A stretch of 46,163 bases of DNA from Patescibacteria group bacterium (GTDB taxonomy: Bacteria; Patescibacteriota; Microgenomatia; UBA1400; PJMF01). Numbering within the stretch: the stretch's first letter is position 1; each line of letters starts with the position of its first letter. The stretch lies in contig JACFOI010000007.1 in assembly GCA_019454415.1 (NCBI GenBank), positions 1 to 46,163 of the forward strand. The letters are read 5' to 3'. Below the pieces are notes generated by a model. The model was not told the origin of the DNA and searched no databases. It saw only the letters and a list, made by a program, of their open reading frames with translations. This document shows positions 13,542-20,539 of this stretch, piece after piece. Position numbers and translations under genes: made by a program.

Positions 13542-14159
13542 TTATCCACCGGCGCGCGCCAGTTGGCGTTCGTGGTGCATCGTATCCCAAACGTTCTTCG
13601 TCTGGGCGTGACCCTTGGCATTGAAGTTGAGGGAACCCTGCTTGGCTTTTTTGCTGCCAAAAGTAGTGGCCCAGGTACGTGCGCTATGAATCTTCTGACG
13701 AAGCAGGATGATGAACTCTTTGAGTTTGGAGAAGAAGCCTTTCGCTCCTTTACCCGCCTCCCCTACTTCCACCACGTTAGACATGATGGCGATGTCGACG
13801 TCTTTGACCATACCTTCCAACTCTTGAGTAAGGAGGCGTAGTTCGTGGCGAATATCATCGATCTCTTTTTTGACCTGTTGTTTGCGGGCATCAAAGATAT
13901 CTTTTTGATCTACTGGATTTACCCGTCGGTGAAGCTCCTGGCGAAGGCGTTCTCGACGCTGTTGTTCGAGCAAGCGTTTTTGCTGTTCTGCAGGATTGAA
14001 GACTTCTTGGGAGGGGGTGTTTTGCTGAGGAAGACTGTCAGCTCCCTGGGTGGCGTCATCTGTACCCATGGCTCCACGAGCCTCAGCCAAGGCTCTGGCA
14101 AACGGGTTTACTCCAGATGGCTGTGGTCGGTTAGCTGGTGACTGACCAAAGTTATTCAT
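13542..14159 (-). CDS. Coiled-coil protein, DUF5660-like, CPR-restricted family
   Basis: The 205-aa protein starts with a disordered, Pro/Gln-rich segment (NRPQPSGVNPFARALAEARG), followed by a coiled coil at about residues 60-118 (KRLLEQQRRERLRQELHRR, then KKEIDDIRHELRLLTQELEG). The C-terminus is conserved-looking and basic: GKGAKGFFSKLKEFIILLRQ, then SARTWATTFGSKKAKQG and DTMHHERQLARAGG. From memory this resembles DUF5660, a family reported almost only from CPR bacteria; I cannot confirm it here. No membrane segment is seen. Its promoter is a perfect sigma-70 consensus, unique in this window, which suggests high expression. A 34-nt leader with a small hairpin separates the transcription start from the ATG. 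Confidence 0.78.
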   Translation of the reverse strand: MNNFGQSPANRPQPSGVNPFARALAEARGAMGTDDATQGADSLPQQNTPSQEVFNPAEQQKRLLEQQRRERLRQELHRRVNPVDQKDIFDARKQQVKKEIDDIRHELRLLTQELEGMVKDVDIAIMSNVVEVGEAGKGAKGFFSKLKEFIILLRQKIHSARTWATTFGSKKAKQGSLNFNAKGHAQTKNVWDTMHHERQLARAGG

Positions 14160-14178
14160 ATCTATCTACGCAAACAAT

Positions 14179-14193
14179 ACCTTCAAAGAAGGT
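14179..14193 (-). promoter_or_regulatory. Hairpin at the 5' end of the DUF5660-like messenger
   Basis: ACCTTC and GAAGGT pair across a 3-nt loop, just after the predicted transcription start. It may protect the messenger's 5' end. On the plus strand it is followed by five T and could also act as a weak terminator, though no plus-strand gene ends here. Confidence 0.4.
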
Positions 14194-14200
14194 TTTTGTT

Positions 14201-14229
14201 ATTATAGGCCTAATTACTCGAGATGTCAA
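14201..14229 (-). promoter_or_regulatory. Perfect consensus promoter, TTGACA-17-TATAAT
   Basis: On the minus strand TTGACA (14229-14224), a spacer of exactly 17 bp and TATAAT (14206-14201) give a full sigma-70 consensus. It drives the coiled-coil gene starting at 14159 with a leader of about 34 nt. Confidence 0.85.
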
Positions 14230-14256
14230 CTTATAGTGAAGTATAGCGTACTTTTT

Positions 14257-15234
14257 CTAAAGTGAAAGAAGGTGGCGGATGATCTTTTGCTTGGCTATGC
14301 TGTTAAAAATATAGCTCCGGTAGTCGGCATTTTCTTGCTGTTCCTTGGTCATTTGATCACCGAACACTTGCTTCATCATCTCGTCAATTTCTTTGTCCTC
14401 CACCGAAAGCTTCTCAGCTTTTCCAATCTCGGCCAAGATAAACTCAATCTGGAGAGAGGTGGCAGCTGCACTGAGGTATTCGAGGCGAAGCTGGTCGGCC
14501 GTCATGTTGCGAGACTTAAGGTAACTCTCAACTGACAGCTTGAGCTGATCCAGCTGCTCCAGGAGGCGGTGCAGTTCGCGATCAGCCTCTCGACGCACTA
14601 AAAGCTCAGCAATCTCTGGCTTAATCTCCTCCACCAAATGCTTAAAGATTTGGCGAGTGCGCAAGTCATCTTTCTGTTGGTCAGTCAAAGTGGTGGGCGC
14701 TTGGTCTGCTTTCTGGTCTTTCTGATCAGTCGTCTCGGCCTCTTTCGCCTTTTTCACCAGCTCAGCTTCTTGGTCTGCAATATCTTTTTCCGCAGCTTTT
14801 TTGGCTGCTTTGACGATATCTTGATACTTGCCCAGTTTGATGACTGGAGCCTCGGCAAAGCTGGCAACCAGCTTCCAGTCTTTCCCCTTCTCAATCTCTT
14901 CGGGGTCAATTTCCGGCTGAGAGATAGGGTGCTTGTCGGCTGCCTTGATTGCCTCGGCATAAGCCGTAGGCAGAACTTGCTGAAGGACGTGCTCTACCAG
15001 AGCACTTTGGTCCACCATCTTCTCAACCATCTCTAACGGAACTTTGCCTTTGCGGAAGCCGTCAGCCTTGGTATTTTGGGCGAGACGCCGTAGACTTTTT
15101 TGGTACGCAGGTTCGACATCCGACCACTTGAGGGTGATGTGAATGTGAGAGTTGGGGGCAATTGGCAGTCGTGGCTGCGGTTGGTCCTGGGTAGGTTCTT
15201 GAGTGGTTTTTTTGGATGCTGGGGTCTTAGACAT
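14257..15234 (-). CDS. tig: Trigger-factor-like chaperone without PPIase domain
   Basis: The 325-aa protein has a low-complexity N-terminus, then the trigger factor ribosome-binding domain with the signature GFRKGKVPLEMV at residues 59-70 that docks on ribosomal protein L23. After SFAEAPVIKLGKYQDI the usual FKBP-type PPIase domain of about 90 residues is missing. A Lys/Glu/Gln-rich linker (KKAAEKDIADQEAELVKKA) leads straight to the helical C domain (LRTRQIFKHLVEEIKPEIAE, LSAAATSLQIEFILAEIGKA) that forms the client cradle. It should still bind nascent chains at the exit tunnel. Usual family length is about 430 residues. TATAAT lies 7 nt before ATG 15234, so the messenger is leaderless. Confidence 0.88.
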   Translation of the reverse strand: MSKTPASKKTTQEPTQDQPQPRLPIAPNSHIHITLKWSDVEPAYQKSLRRLAQNTKADGFRKGKVPLEMVEKMVDQSALVEHVLQQVLPTAYAEAIKAADKHPISQPEIDPEEIEKGKDWKLVASFAEAPVIKLGKYQDIVKAAKKAAEKDIADQEAELVKKAKEAETTDQKDQKADQAPTTLTDQQKDDLRTRQIFKHLVEEIKPEIAELLVRREADRELHRLLEQLDQLKLSVESYLKSRNMTADQLRLEYLSAAATSLQIEFILAEIGKAEKLSVEDKEIDEMMKQVFGDQMTKEQQENADYRSYIFNSIAKQKIIRHLLSL

Positions 15235-15241
15235 GGTGGGA

Positions 15242-15247
15242 ATTATA
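15242..15247 (-). promoter_or_regulatory. -10 of the trigger factor gene, leaderless
   Basis: A perfect TATAAT on the minus strand ends 7 nt before ATG 15234. The -35 position reads CTGCGA, which is weak. Confidence 0.6.
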
Positions 15248-15304
15248 CCTCACCATCCTACTAGTCGCAGATACGGCTCAAATCTTCTATGATGGAAGAG
15301 AGGC

Positions 15305-16660
15305 ATGAAACGAGTTGCCAGTGTTTTACTAGTCCTTTTGAGTATGCTGACATATGGTGGGCTAGTTCTGGCCAATCAGGTGTACGCTCAGGCTGTCATC
15401 TTTGCCTCCCCCACCCCTGGCCCCTCGCCGGCAAACATCACCGTTGACTGTGCCCCAAACTCCATGCCGAGTTTGTCGGTCTTTGTCCCTTTGGGAATTG
15501 TCCTTGACCAACCGTCAGGAATCCGGATTGTGGGCGCTCCAGAGATCTTCCGGGGGAAGCGGGTCTGGCTGTTCTTTGAGAATACCAATCCTCCTACCGA
15601 TTTTGGTTTCTACACCTTCAGTCTTCCGCTCCACATCGATAGTGCTGGAAATGCTGACTTATCAGGCCAAACACTTAATCAACTGATGTCGATTTCTCCT
15701 GGCACGTATAAAATTTCCATTCGGGGCGGTCCAATCACCACCCAGAGTGATGGCGGGCCGCTTGTTGAGAACTACCCGATCTGTTTCGAGCAAACCACTT
15801 ACAACGTGGAGGTAACTGCCGGGACAGAAAGCTGTCTTGATCTTGGTGATACCTGTACCCCAGGTACTTCACCTAACCTCTGTTACGCGGCTCAGTACGC
15901 CTATTGTGATGACACGCAGAATCCACCACGAATCCGGCTGCCTGATCTCCCGCCGGTAATTTTGAACAACGCGCTCTGTGAGTATGTTTCTACACCGGGA
16001 AGTGTGACCTGTGCTCAAGCACTTGAAAGTCGGCCCATTACTTGTGGAATTGAGTACATGAGTCGGATTAATTCAGGGGACTCTTCTAGCCCAGTGGGTC
16101 AGATTACGATGTGTTGCGAAAGTACTTCGGAGTGTGGAAAAGCTCAGGGCTTGGATCAGGAGGCTGGTGAGGAGTCAATGGTTCCGTTCAATGCCTGCCG
16201 ACAGATTGCAATTCCGACCGGTGATCCTGCGCGGGCTGCTACCCAGAGAGAAAAACGTGATGCCTGCTGTAAATGTATGACTGGTGATCAGAGTTCATTT
16301 TTCGTGACGTCCGAACAGCGATGTTCGGGAGAAGTCGAGGCGGAAGAAGATCCGCTTCAGGCCGCCAACAGAGGCATCTACACCGCAGTCGGATGTATCT
16401 CTGCCGATGCTACAGCCGAGGGCGGCATGGTCACGACCCTAGTACGGATCGGGATTGGCCTAGCAGGCGGTGTGGCGCTATTGATGATCCTGGCAGGTAG
16501 CTTCATGTTTACTACTTCTCAAGGAGATCCGAAGCGCGCCAATGAAGCAAAAGAGCTGATTACTTCAGCAGTGATGGGGATCTTGTTTATTATCTTCTCC
16601 GTCACGATCCTGCAGTTCATCGGCGTGACGGTGCTGCATATCCCTGGCTTTGGAAGTTAG
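15305..16660 (+). CDS. Large secreted protein ending in a T4SS pilin (TrbC/VirB2-like) domain
   Basis: The 451-aa protein has a signal peptide (SVLLVLLSMLTYGGLVLA, cleavage probably near YAQA, residue 30). An extracellular region follows: a beta-rich part at about 40-180, then a cysteine-rich part. I count 18 cysteines, including pairs such as MCCES and DACCKCM, so disulfides are likely. The last 80 residues hold two membrane helices, VRIGIGLAGGVALLMILAGS and ITSAVMGILFIIFSVTILQF, separated by FTTSQGDPKRANEAKELI. This is the layout of VirB2/TrbC pilins, which are usually about 100 residues in total. GGAAGAGAGG precedes ATG 15305, with TATGAT 11 nt upstream. It may form or cap a surface pilus linked to the ATPase at 38480. 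Confidence 0.82.
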   Translation: MKRVASVLLVLLSMLTYGGLVLANQVYAQAVIFASPTPGPSPANITVDCAPNSMPSLSVFVPLGIVLDQPSGIRIVGAPEIFRGKRVWLFFENTNPPTDFGFYTFSLPLHIDSAGNADLSGQTLNQLMSISPGTYKISIRGGPITTQSDGGPLVENYPICFEQTTYNVEVTAGTESCLDLGDTCTPGTSPNLCYAAQYAYCDDTQNPPRIRLPDLPPVILNNALCEYVSTPGSVTCAQALESRPITCGIEYMSRINSGDSSSPVGQITMCCESTSECGKAQGLDQEAGEESMVPFNACRQIAIPTGDPARAATQREKRDACCKCMTGDQSSFFVTSEQRCSGEVEAEEDPLQAANRGIYTAVGCISADATAEGGMVTTLVRIGIGLAGGVALLMILAGSFMFTTSQGDPKRANEAKELITSAVMGILFIIFSVTILQFIGVTVLHIPGFGS

Positions 16661-16693
16661 CACGCAGGTATTTCAAAACCTAAACAGAACTAA

Positions 16694-16717
16694 AAATCCC
16701 CGCTTGCGCGGGGATTT
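16694..16717 (-). terminator. Bidirectional terminator between T4SS-pilin and RRM genes
   Basis: A 10-bp stem, AAATCCCCGC with GCGGGGATTT, has a TTGC loop. The minus strand ends in five T, ending the RRM transcript. The plus strand has ATTTCC and could end the convergent pilin transcript less efficiently. Confidence 0.82.
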
Positions 16718-16737
16718 CCTTGTTTCTTAAACAGTGT

Positions 16738-17151
16738 TTATCTGTCTCGGTTATCTCGACGGAAGTTGTCGCGTCGTCCACCACCGAAGCCTCCTCGGCC
16801 TCCGCGGTCTCCGCCACGATCACCGCGAGGTTGCCACTCGTTACGTGGTTTAGGTGGTTGCGCAACGTTCACTGCGATTTGGCGACCGTCAACTTCTCGT
16901 TGGTGTAAACCAGCGACAGCTGCTTGGGCCTCCTCATCGGTGGACATCGTTACAAAACCGAAACCTTTTGAACGGCCGGAGAACTTGTCGGTGAGAACAA
17001 AAGCTTCCTCAACAGTGCCGAACTCAGCAAATAACTGCTGAAGATCTTCACTGGTTAAGTTCCAGCTCAAGTTACCAACAAAAAGTTTTCTCGGGTTCAC
17101 ACCAGCTTGCGCTTGGGGTGCCGTTGCTTGATCTTGGGTATGATCTGACAT
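16738..17151 (-). CDS. RRM RNA-binding protein with RGG tail
   Basis: This 137-aa protein has one RNA recognition motif. RNP2 is KLFVGNLSW at about residues 22-30 and RNP1 is KGFGFVTM at about 62-69. A Gly/Arg/Asp-rich tail follows (RGDRGGDRGGRGGFGGGRR, ending DNFRRDNRDR). It binds RNA in the cytoplasm. Similar small RRM proteins in cyanobacteria and other bacteria often respond to cold, which is family knowledge. I chose ATG 17151 over the in-frame TTG one codon upstream. GAGGTGAG lies 9 nt before it, but that Shine-Dalgarno can be sequestered by the leader. The leader is about 145 nt and strongly structured, and the promoter faces that of the SAM hydroxide adenosyltransferase gene. Confidence 0.95.
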   Translation of the reverse strand: MSDHTQDQATAPQAQAGVNPRKLFVGNLSWNLTSEDLQQLFAEFGTVEEAFVLTDKFSGRSKGFGFVTMSTDEEAQAAVAGLHQREVDGRQIAVNVAQPPKPRNEWQPRGDRGGDRGGRGGFGGGRRDNFRRDNRDR

Positions 17152-17160
17152 CAAAAAATA

Positions 17161-17184
17161 CTCACCTCTTTTCTTAATGGTGAG
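17161..17184 (-). promoter_or_regulatory. Hairpin that masks the Shine-Dalgarno of the RRM gene
   Basis: On the minus strand CTCACC (17184-17179) can pair with GGTGAG (17166-17161), the core of the Shine-Dalgarno, across a 12-nt A-rich loop. This 6-bp stem would block ribosome binding and could act as a temperature or protein-controlled switch. Confidence 0.5.
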
Positions 17185-17201
17185 GATGGGAAAGAAAGTA
17201 T

Positions 17202-17246
17202 CAGCGGACCTGAACCCACGTTCCTACCTACTGCTCAGGGCCGCTG
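17202..17246 (-). promoter_or_regulatory. Long hairpin in the leader of the RRM gene
   Basis: CAGCGG (17202-17207) pairs with CCGCTG (17241-17246) and CCTGA (17209-17213) with TCAGG (17235-17239), with one mismatch between the two blocks and a 21-nt loop. No T-tract follows, so it is not a terminator. It lies within the predicted minus-strand leader. Confidence 0.55.
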
Positions 17247-17303
17247 TGATCAATGCTTTTTGCACACTGAGTACAGGGATGAACACTCAAATAACTGTAA
17301 TCT

Positions 17304-17342
17304 ATTATACAACATGCTCTGCAATAGGGAGCATGGTATACT
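17304..17342. promoter_or_regulatory. Divergent promoters around a palindromic operator
   Basis: A minus-strand TATAAT (17309-17304) for the RRM gene and a plus-strand TATACT (17337-17342) for the SAM hydroxide adenosyltransferase gene lie back to back. Between them the perfect inverted repeat CATGCTC (17313-17319) and GAGCATG (17329-17335) is centred on 17324 with a 9-nt spacer. It covers the -35 region of both promoters, so one bound dimer could control both. Confidence 0.55.
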
Positions 17343-17390
17343 CCTAGCGCGGTTTTCCTTGAGTAAATAGCGAAAAATAAAGGAGTTTTC

Positions 17391-18215
17391 ATGTCAACAC
17401 CGACTCTGTTACACGTCATCTGTGACTATGCTCCTGCCGGACTTGAGTTTGGTGAGATCAGCAGCCGGCTGCATCTCCACCTCTCTGATCCTCACGGAGT
17501 CCGGATTCACCCCACTTCCGTTCCCCCACTGGATACGATGGCCATTGGTTTTGTGACTGCGCAGTACGCGTTTGCTCCCCATCATGGTCGGATGGTGATC
17601 TATGGTAACGCTGCTCCTCGTCGTGATAAGAGCAAAGCCATGAAAAACAACCAAGATAACGGTATCAAGTATGCCCGGCTCGATAACGGCGTAGAGATCA
17701 TTAACGTCTACTCCGAGTTTGCGTTCGGTTTTGTCAAAGATCACATCGTTGAGTATCGCGGAATTGACAGCCCTGAAGGCGGCTCACAGTTCCGTTCTCG
17801 GGACTTCTTCCCGGAGCGAGTGGCTGAGATTGTTAACGGTAATCGCTCGATGTTGACCGACGAGCTCGATATCAATGCTATTCCTGACATCCCCAACAAC
17901 TTAGTCGCTTGGACGGATGGTTTTGGCAACATTAAGACCACCATGCGTCTCTCTGATCTAGAAGATCTGGGACTCAAGGTGGGTCAGAAAGTTCAAGTCA
18001 TTCTGAATGGTGTTTCAATGCTCGGTGTAGTCGCTGTGGGCGGCTTTTCTGTTGACCGAGGTGTCTTGGCAGTCAATGCTGGCTCTTCTGGCTATGAAGA
18101 CCCGTTTATCGAGCTGTTCCTGAGAGTCCATCACATGCGTGAGAAAACAGCTGCCGTCCGCTTTGACTACCCGGAGGGTGGTACTCCATTTGAGATCAAG
18201 CCGCTTGATGAGTAG
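17391..18215 (+). CDS. SAM hydroxide adenosyltransferase-like protein
   Basis: The 274-aa protein fits the DUF62 family (SAM hydroxide adenosyltransferase and its halogenase relatives). It shows an N-terminal alpha/beta domain (LLHVICDYAPAGLEF, VRIHPTSVPPLDTMAIGFVT, GRMVIYGNAAPRRD) and a C-terminal beta-barrel with VAWTDGFGNIKTTM, the usual DxFGN motif. Family members hydrolyse S-adenosylmethionine to adenosine and methionine, or use chloride or fluoride instead. The N-terminal TDFG signature is replaced by CDYAP, so the sequence is divergent and activity is uncertain. AAGGAG lies 8 nt before ATG 17391. Polyprenyl synthase follows after 17 nt, so they are probably one operon. Confidence 0.83.
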   Translation: MSTPTLLHVICDYAPAGLEFGEISSRLHLHLSDPHGVRIHPTSVPPLDTMAIGFVTAQYAFAPHHGRMVIYGNAAPRRDKSKAMKNNQDNGIKYARLDNGVEIINVYSEFAFGFVKDHIVEYRGIDSPEGGSQFRSRDFFPERVAEIVNGNRSMLTDELDINAIPDIPNNLVAWTDGFGNIKTTMRLSDLEDLGLKVGQKVQVILNGVSMLGVVAVGGFSVDRGVLAVNAGSSGYEDPFIELFLRVHHMREKTAAVRFDYPEGGTPFEIKPLDE

Positions 18216-18232
18216 GTTGAAGGGATAACCCG

Positions 18233-19312
18233 ATGCCCATGACCGATTACTTTGCCACTCACGCTCCTGCGATTTCTCAAGAAATCAAGGATTTCTTTGC
18301 CGAGCGGCGTAGAGCTGCCCGCGAACTCTCCCCCAATCTGGAACAAAGTATTGATATTTTGGAGGACTTTACGCTGCGTGGCGGTAAACAGATCCGGCCG
18401 ATGCTAGTACTGCTGGGATATGAGCTCGCTGGTGGAAAGATCAACAAAGCTGCTTATCAAGTAGCGGCTGCTGTTGAGATCTTTCATAAACATATCTTAA
18501 ATCTCGATGACATGGCTGACCGTGATGAGATGCGCTACAACGGTCCTACGATCTGGAAAAAGTACGAAGCAGTCTTTGAGGGCTGGAAAGACGCCCAGCA
18601 TCATGCGCGCAGCTTTGCCGAGATTGATGGCACCCTGCTGGGGTCTTTCGCCTTTGATCTTGTCCGGCGTGCGCAGCTCCCGGCAGAAATCAAGCTGGCG
18701 GTGATGGAGGTTCTGATTAATCGCATGTACTTTGAGACCGTGGCTGGTTGGCAGATTCACTATCATCAGAATCAGGAATCACTGGAAGCAGCAAACGAGG
18801 AAGTGTTTATCAAGGGGCTCGACCTAGTGACAGCCCGGTACACCTTTGTCGGCCCGTTGAAGATTGGTCTAATCCTGGCAGGAAAAACACCATCAAAGCT
18901 GAGGAAGGCGGTCGAAAGCTACGCCATGAAAGTTGGCCTCGCCTTCCAGATTACCGACGATATTTTGGGCGTGTTCGGAGATCCTAAAGAAACCGGGAAG
19001 TCGGTGGGGAACGACATCCGCGAAGGGAAAAAGACGCTTTTGCTCCAACGTGCCTATCAGGCAGCTCAGCCCGCTGATCAAGAGTTCCTGGCGGATGTCT
19101 GCGGCCGGGAGTTGCGTCCTCAAGAGTTGGAGCGCGCCCAACAGATTATTCGAGACACCGGCTCGCTGGAGTACTCTCTGCAGCTGGCTCACCAGCAAAT
19201 TGCTGTGGCCTCTCAGGATTTACAAGCAGTACAGCTTTCCGGCAAAACTGCCGAAGAGGCACGCAGTGTCTTGCGGGAGCTAGCAGAGTTTATCGGGCAG
19301 AGAAAAAAGTAG
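18233..19312 (+). CDS. Polyprenyl (farnesyl/geranylgeranyl-type) diphosphate synthase
   Basis: This 359-aa trans-prenyltransferase condenses isopentenyl diphosphate with allylic diphosphates, probably for carrier lipids or other isoprenoids. GGKQIRP (residues 50-56) binds the diphosphate. The first aspartate motif is DDMAD at 92-96 (DDxxD) followed by a basic residue. The second is DDILGVFGD at 242-250, where the usual last Asp of DDxxD is Gly, with D250 nearby. KKT (266-268) is the lysine of the family's conserved GKxT region. It has extra length near residues 110-125 compared with the 300-aa norm. AAGGGAT precedes the ATG. It is the second gene after the SAM-dependent enzyme, and tRNA-Cys converges 6 nt later. 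Confidence 0.93.
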   Translation: MPMTDYFATHAPAISQEIKDFFAERRRAARELSPNLEQSIDILEDFTLRGGKQIRPMLVLLGYELAGGKINKAAYQVAAAVEIFHKHILNLDDMADRDEMRYNGPTIWKKYEAVFEGWKDAQHHARSFAEIDGTLLGSFAFDLVRRAQLPAEIKLAVMEVLINRMYFETVAGWQIHYHQNQESLEAANEEVFIKGLDLVTARYTFVGPLKIGLILAGKTPSKLRKAVESYAMKVGLAFQITDDILGVFGDPKETGKSVGNDIREGKKTLLLQRAYQAAQPADQEFLADVCGRELRPQELERAQQIIRDTGSLEYSLQLAHQQIAVASQDLQAVQLSGKTAEEARSVLRELAEFIGQRKK

Positions 19313-19318
19313 GATGTG

Positions 19319-19392
19319 AGGCACGGGCGGGATTCGAACCCGCGAACGAAGGTTTTGCAGACCTCGCCATTGGACCGCTCTGGTACCGCGCC
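19319..19392 (-). tRNA. tRNA-Cys (GCA)
   Basis: On the minus strand the cloverleaf is complete. The acceptor GGCGCGG pairs with CCGTGCC (one G-T), the anticodon stem GAGGT/ACCTT encloses CTGCAAA with anticodon GCA, and the T arm is GCGGG-TTCGAAT-CCCGC. The discriminator is U, as expected for tRNA-Cys. CCA is not encoded. A36-A37-A38 is the MiaA recognition pattern, so it is a likely substrate of miaA/miaB in this window. Confidence 0.96.
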
Positions 19393-19433
19393 AAAAAAAT
19401 CAGACAAGTACGTTGCCCATTTTACCAGATAAA

Positions 19434-20537
19434 TTAGCGAACGCGGCGATAGAGATAGATGCCGACCGGGACGACTATTCCCAAAGCTACCAGGAGAATC
19501 AGACCTGCAGTCAGCAACCGATTGTTGTTGCCGCTTTGAGCTGTAGGAACAGCTGAGGGGCTTGGGCTGGCCCGCCGAATGGTCGGCGATGGTGAGACGC
19601 GAAGTGATCCCTCGTCGTAGAAAGTCCCTCCTGATGGCGTGGCAGTCGGACTGGCGGATGCAGTGGCGACTGGACTTGGGCTTGGGGACGGCGTTGGAGT
19701 GGGTCGCGGGCTGGCTGGAGCTGGCGTAGCAGCCGGAACATAGACTACTTGCGGAGTTGGTTTCGGTGAAGGTGGATTGCTGCAGTTTTCACTGGTGATG
19801 TTTAAGGGATTCCGGCAGCGGTTGTTGTAACAGCTGTAGTTGGCAGCACATTCGTTTTTGTCCGCACAGTACTCGTTGCAACCGCGGTGGATGCCTTGGT
19901 CTCCTACACCAGCGCTCGGCGATGGATTAGCACTTGCTGGCGCATAGTACTGCCCAATGGTGAAAGAACGCGAGGTAGTCATATCCAAGGTTACATTGGG
20001 AGCTCCGGCAACAGGAATGCTGGTTTCACTCGGGTCGAGAGTCACAGTGAATGAGCTGCCTTGATTCTTTCTAACCGTGATCGTCGCAAAGCGAACTTCT
20101 TGGCCATTGGTGTTTGCGATCTTCGACTTATCAAGTGGAGCGAACTGAGTGAAGGTGAACTCCACGCCATCACTAACGCCATTGATCTTGCTGCCGACTG
20201 GCTGAAGATTGAGTCCATTGTTCAAGTCAATGCTGACCTCGTTGCTATTAACGCCGGTGATTTTGCCGGTAACCTGAGTACCTACGAGCGCGTAGCCTCT
20301 ACTGTTGACATAAAAATCAACGTGGAACTCATTATTATTGACGGTCTGACCATTCATCCGCAAAAGAACGGTTTGACCTTGCGAAGCTTGTTGTTGAAGA
20401 TTCTGTTGCTGACCGATGTACTGCACTCCAAAAAGTAAACCAAAGGACAGCACCAACGCAGCCAGCGCTGTTACGACAATCGGCGCTTTTTTCGTCCGGA
20501 TTTTCTGAGGCACAGAACGTACTGAATCAGATGTCAT
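19434..20537 (-). CDS. Surface protein with cohesin-like domain, Cys motif and Pro/Ser/Thr stalk
   Basis: The 367-aa protein begins with a basic cytoplasmic stretch and a membrane helix at about residues 19-42 (IVVTALAALVLSFGLLFGVQ). A beta-rich domain follows at 55-195, whose pattern (FHVDFYVNSRGYALVGTQV, VEFTFTQFAPLDKSK, VRFATITVRKNQGSSFTVTL) resembles cohesin-like domains. Then comes a six-cysteine motif at about 217-253 (CNEYCADKNECAANYSCY and following), a Pro/Ser/Thr/Ala-rich stalk of some 90 residues, and a second membrane helix with a basic tail (LLVALGIVVPVGIYLYRRVR). It should be anchored in the membrane at both ends. It starts 2 nt after the dockerin-like gene, and no Shine-Dalgarno is visible, so translation is likely coupled. 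The cohesin call is moderate. Confidence 0.8.
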   Translation of the reverse strand: MTSDSVRSVPQKIRTKKAPIVVTALAALVLSFGLLFGVQYIGQQQNLQQQASQGQTVLLRMNGQTVNNNEFHVDFYVNSRGYALVGTQVTGKITGVNSNEVSIDLNNGLNLQPVGSKINGVSDGVEFTFTQFAPLDKSKIANTNGQEVRFATITVRKNQGSSFTVTLDPSETSIPVAGAPNVTLDMTTSRSFTIGQYYAPASANPSPSAGVGDQGIHRGCNEYCADKNECAANYSCYNNRCRNPLNITSENCSNPPSPKPTPQVVYVPAATPAPASPRPTPTPSPSPSPVATASASPTATPSGGTFYDEGSLRVSPSPTIRRASPSPSAVPTAQSGNNNRLLTAGLILLVALGIVVPVGIYLYRRVR

Positions 20538-20539
20538 GG

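Noticed and set aside
17200-17246. tRNA-like element in the RRM leader (GGTTCAGGTCC resembles a T arm)
   Set aside because: No acceptor stem or anticodon arm can be formed, and the flanking pairs fit a simple hairpin better.
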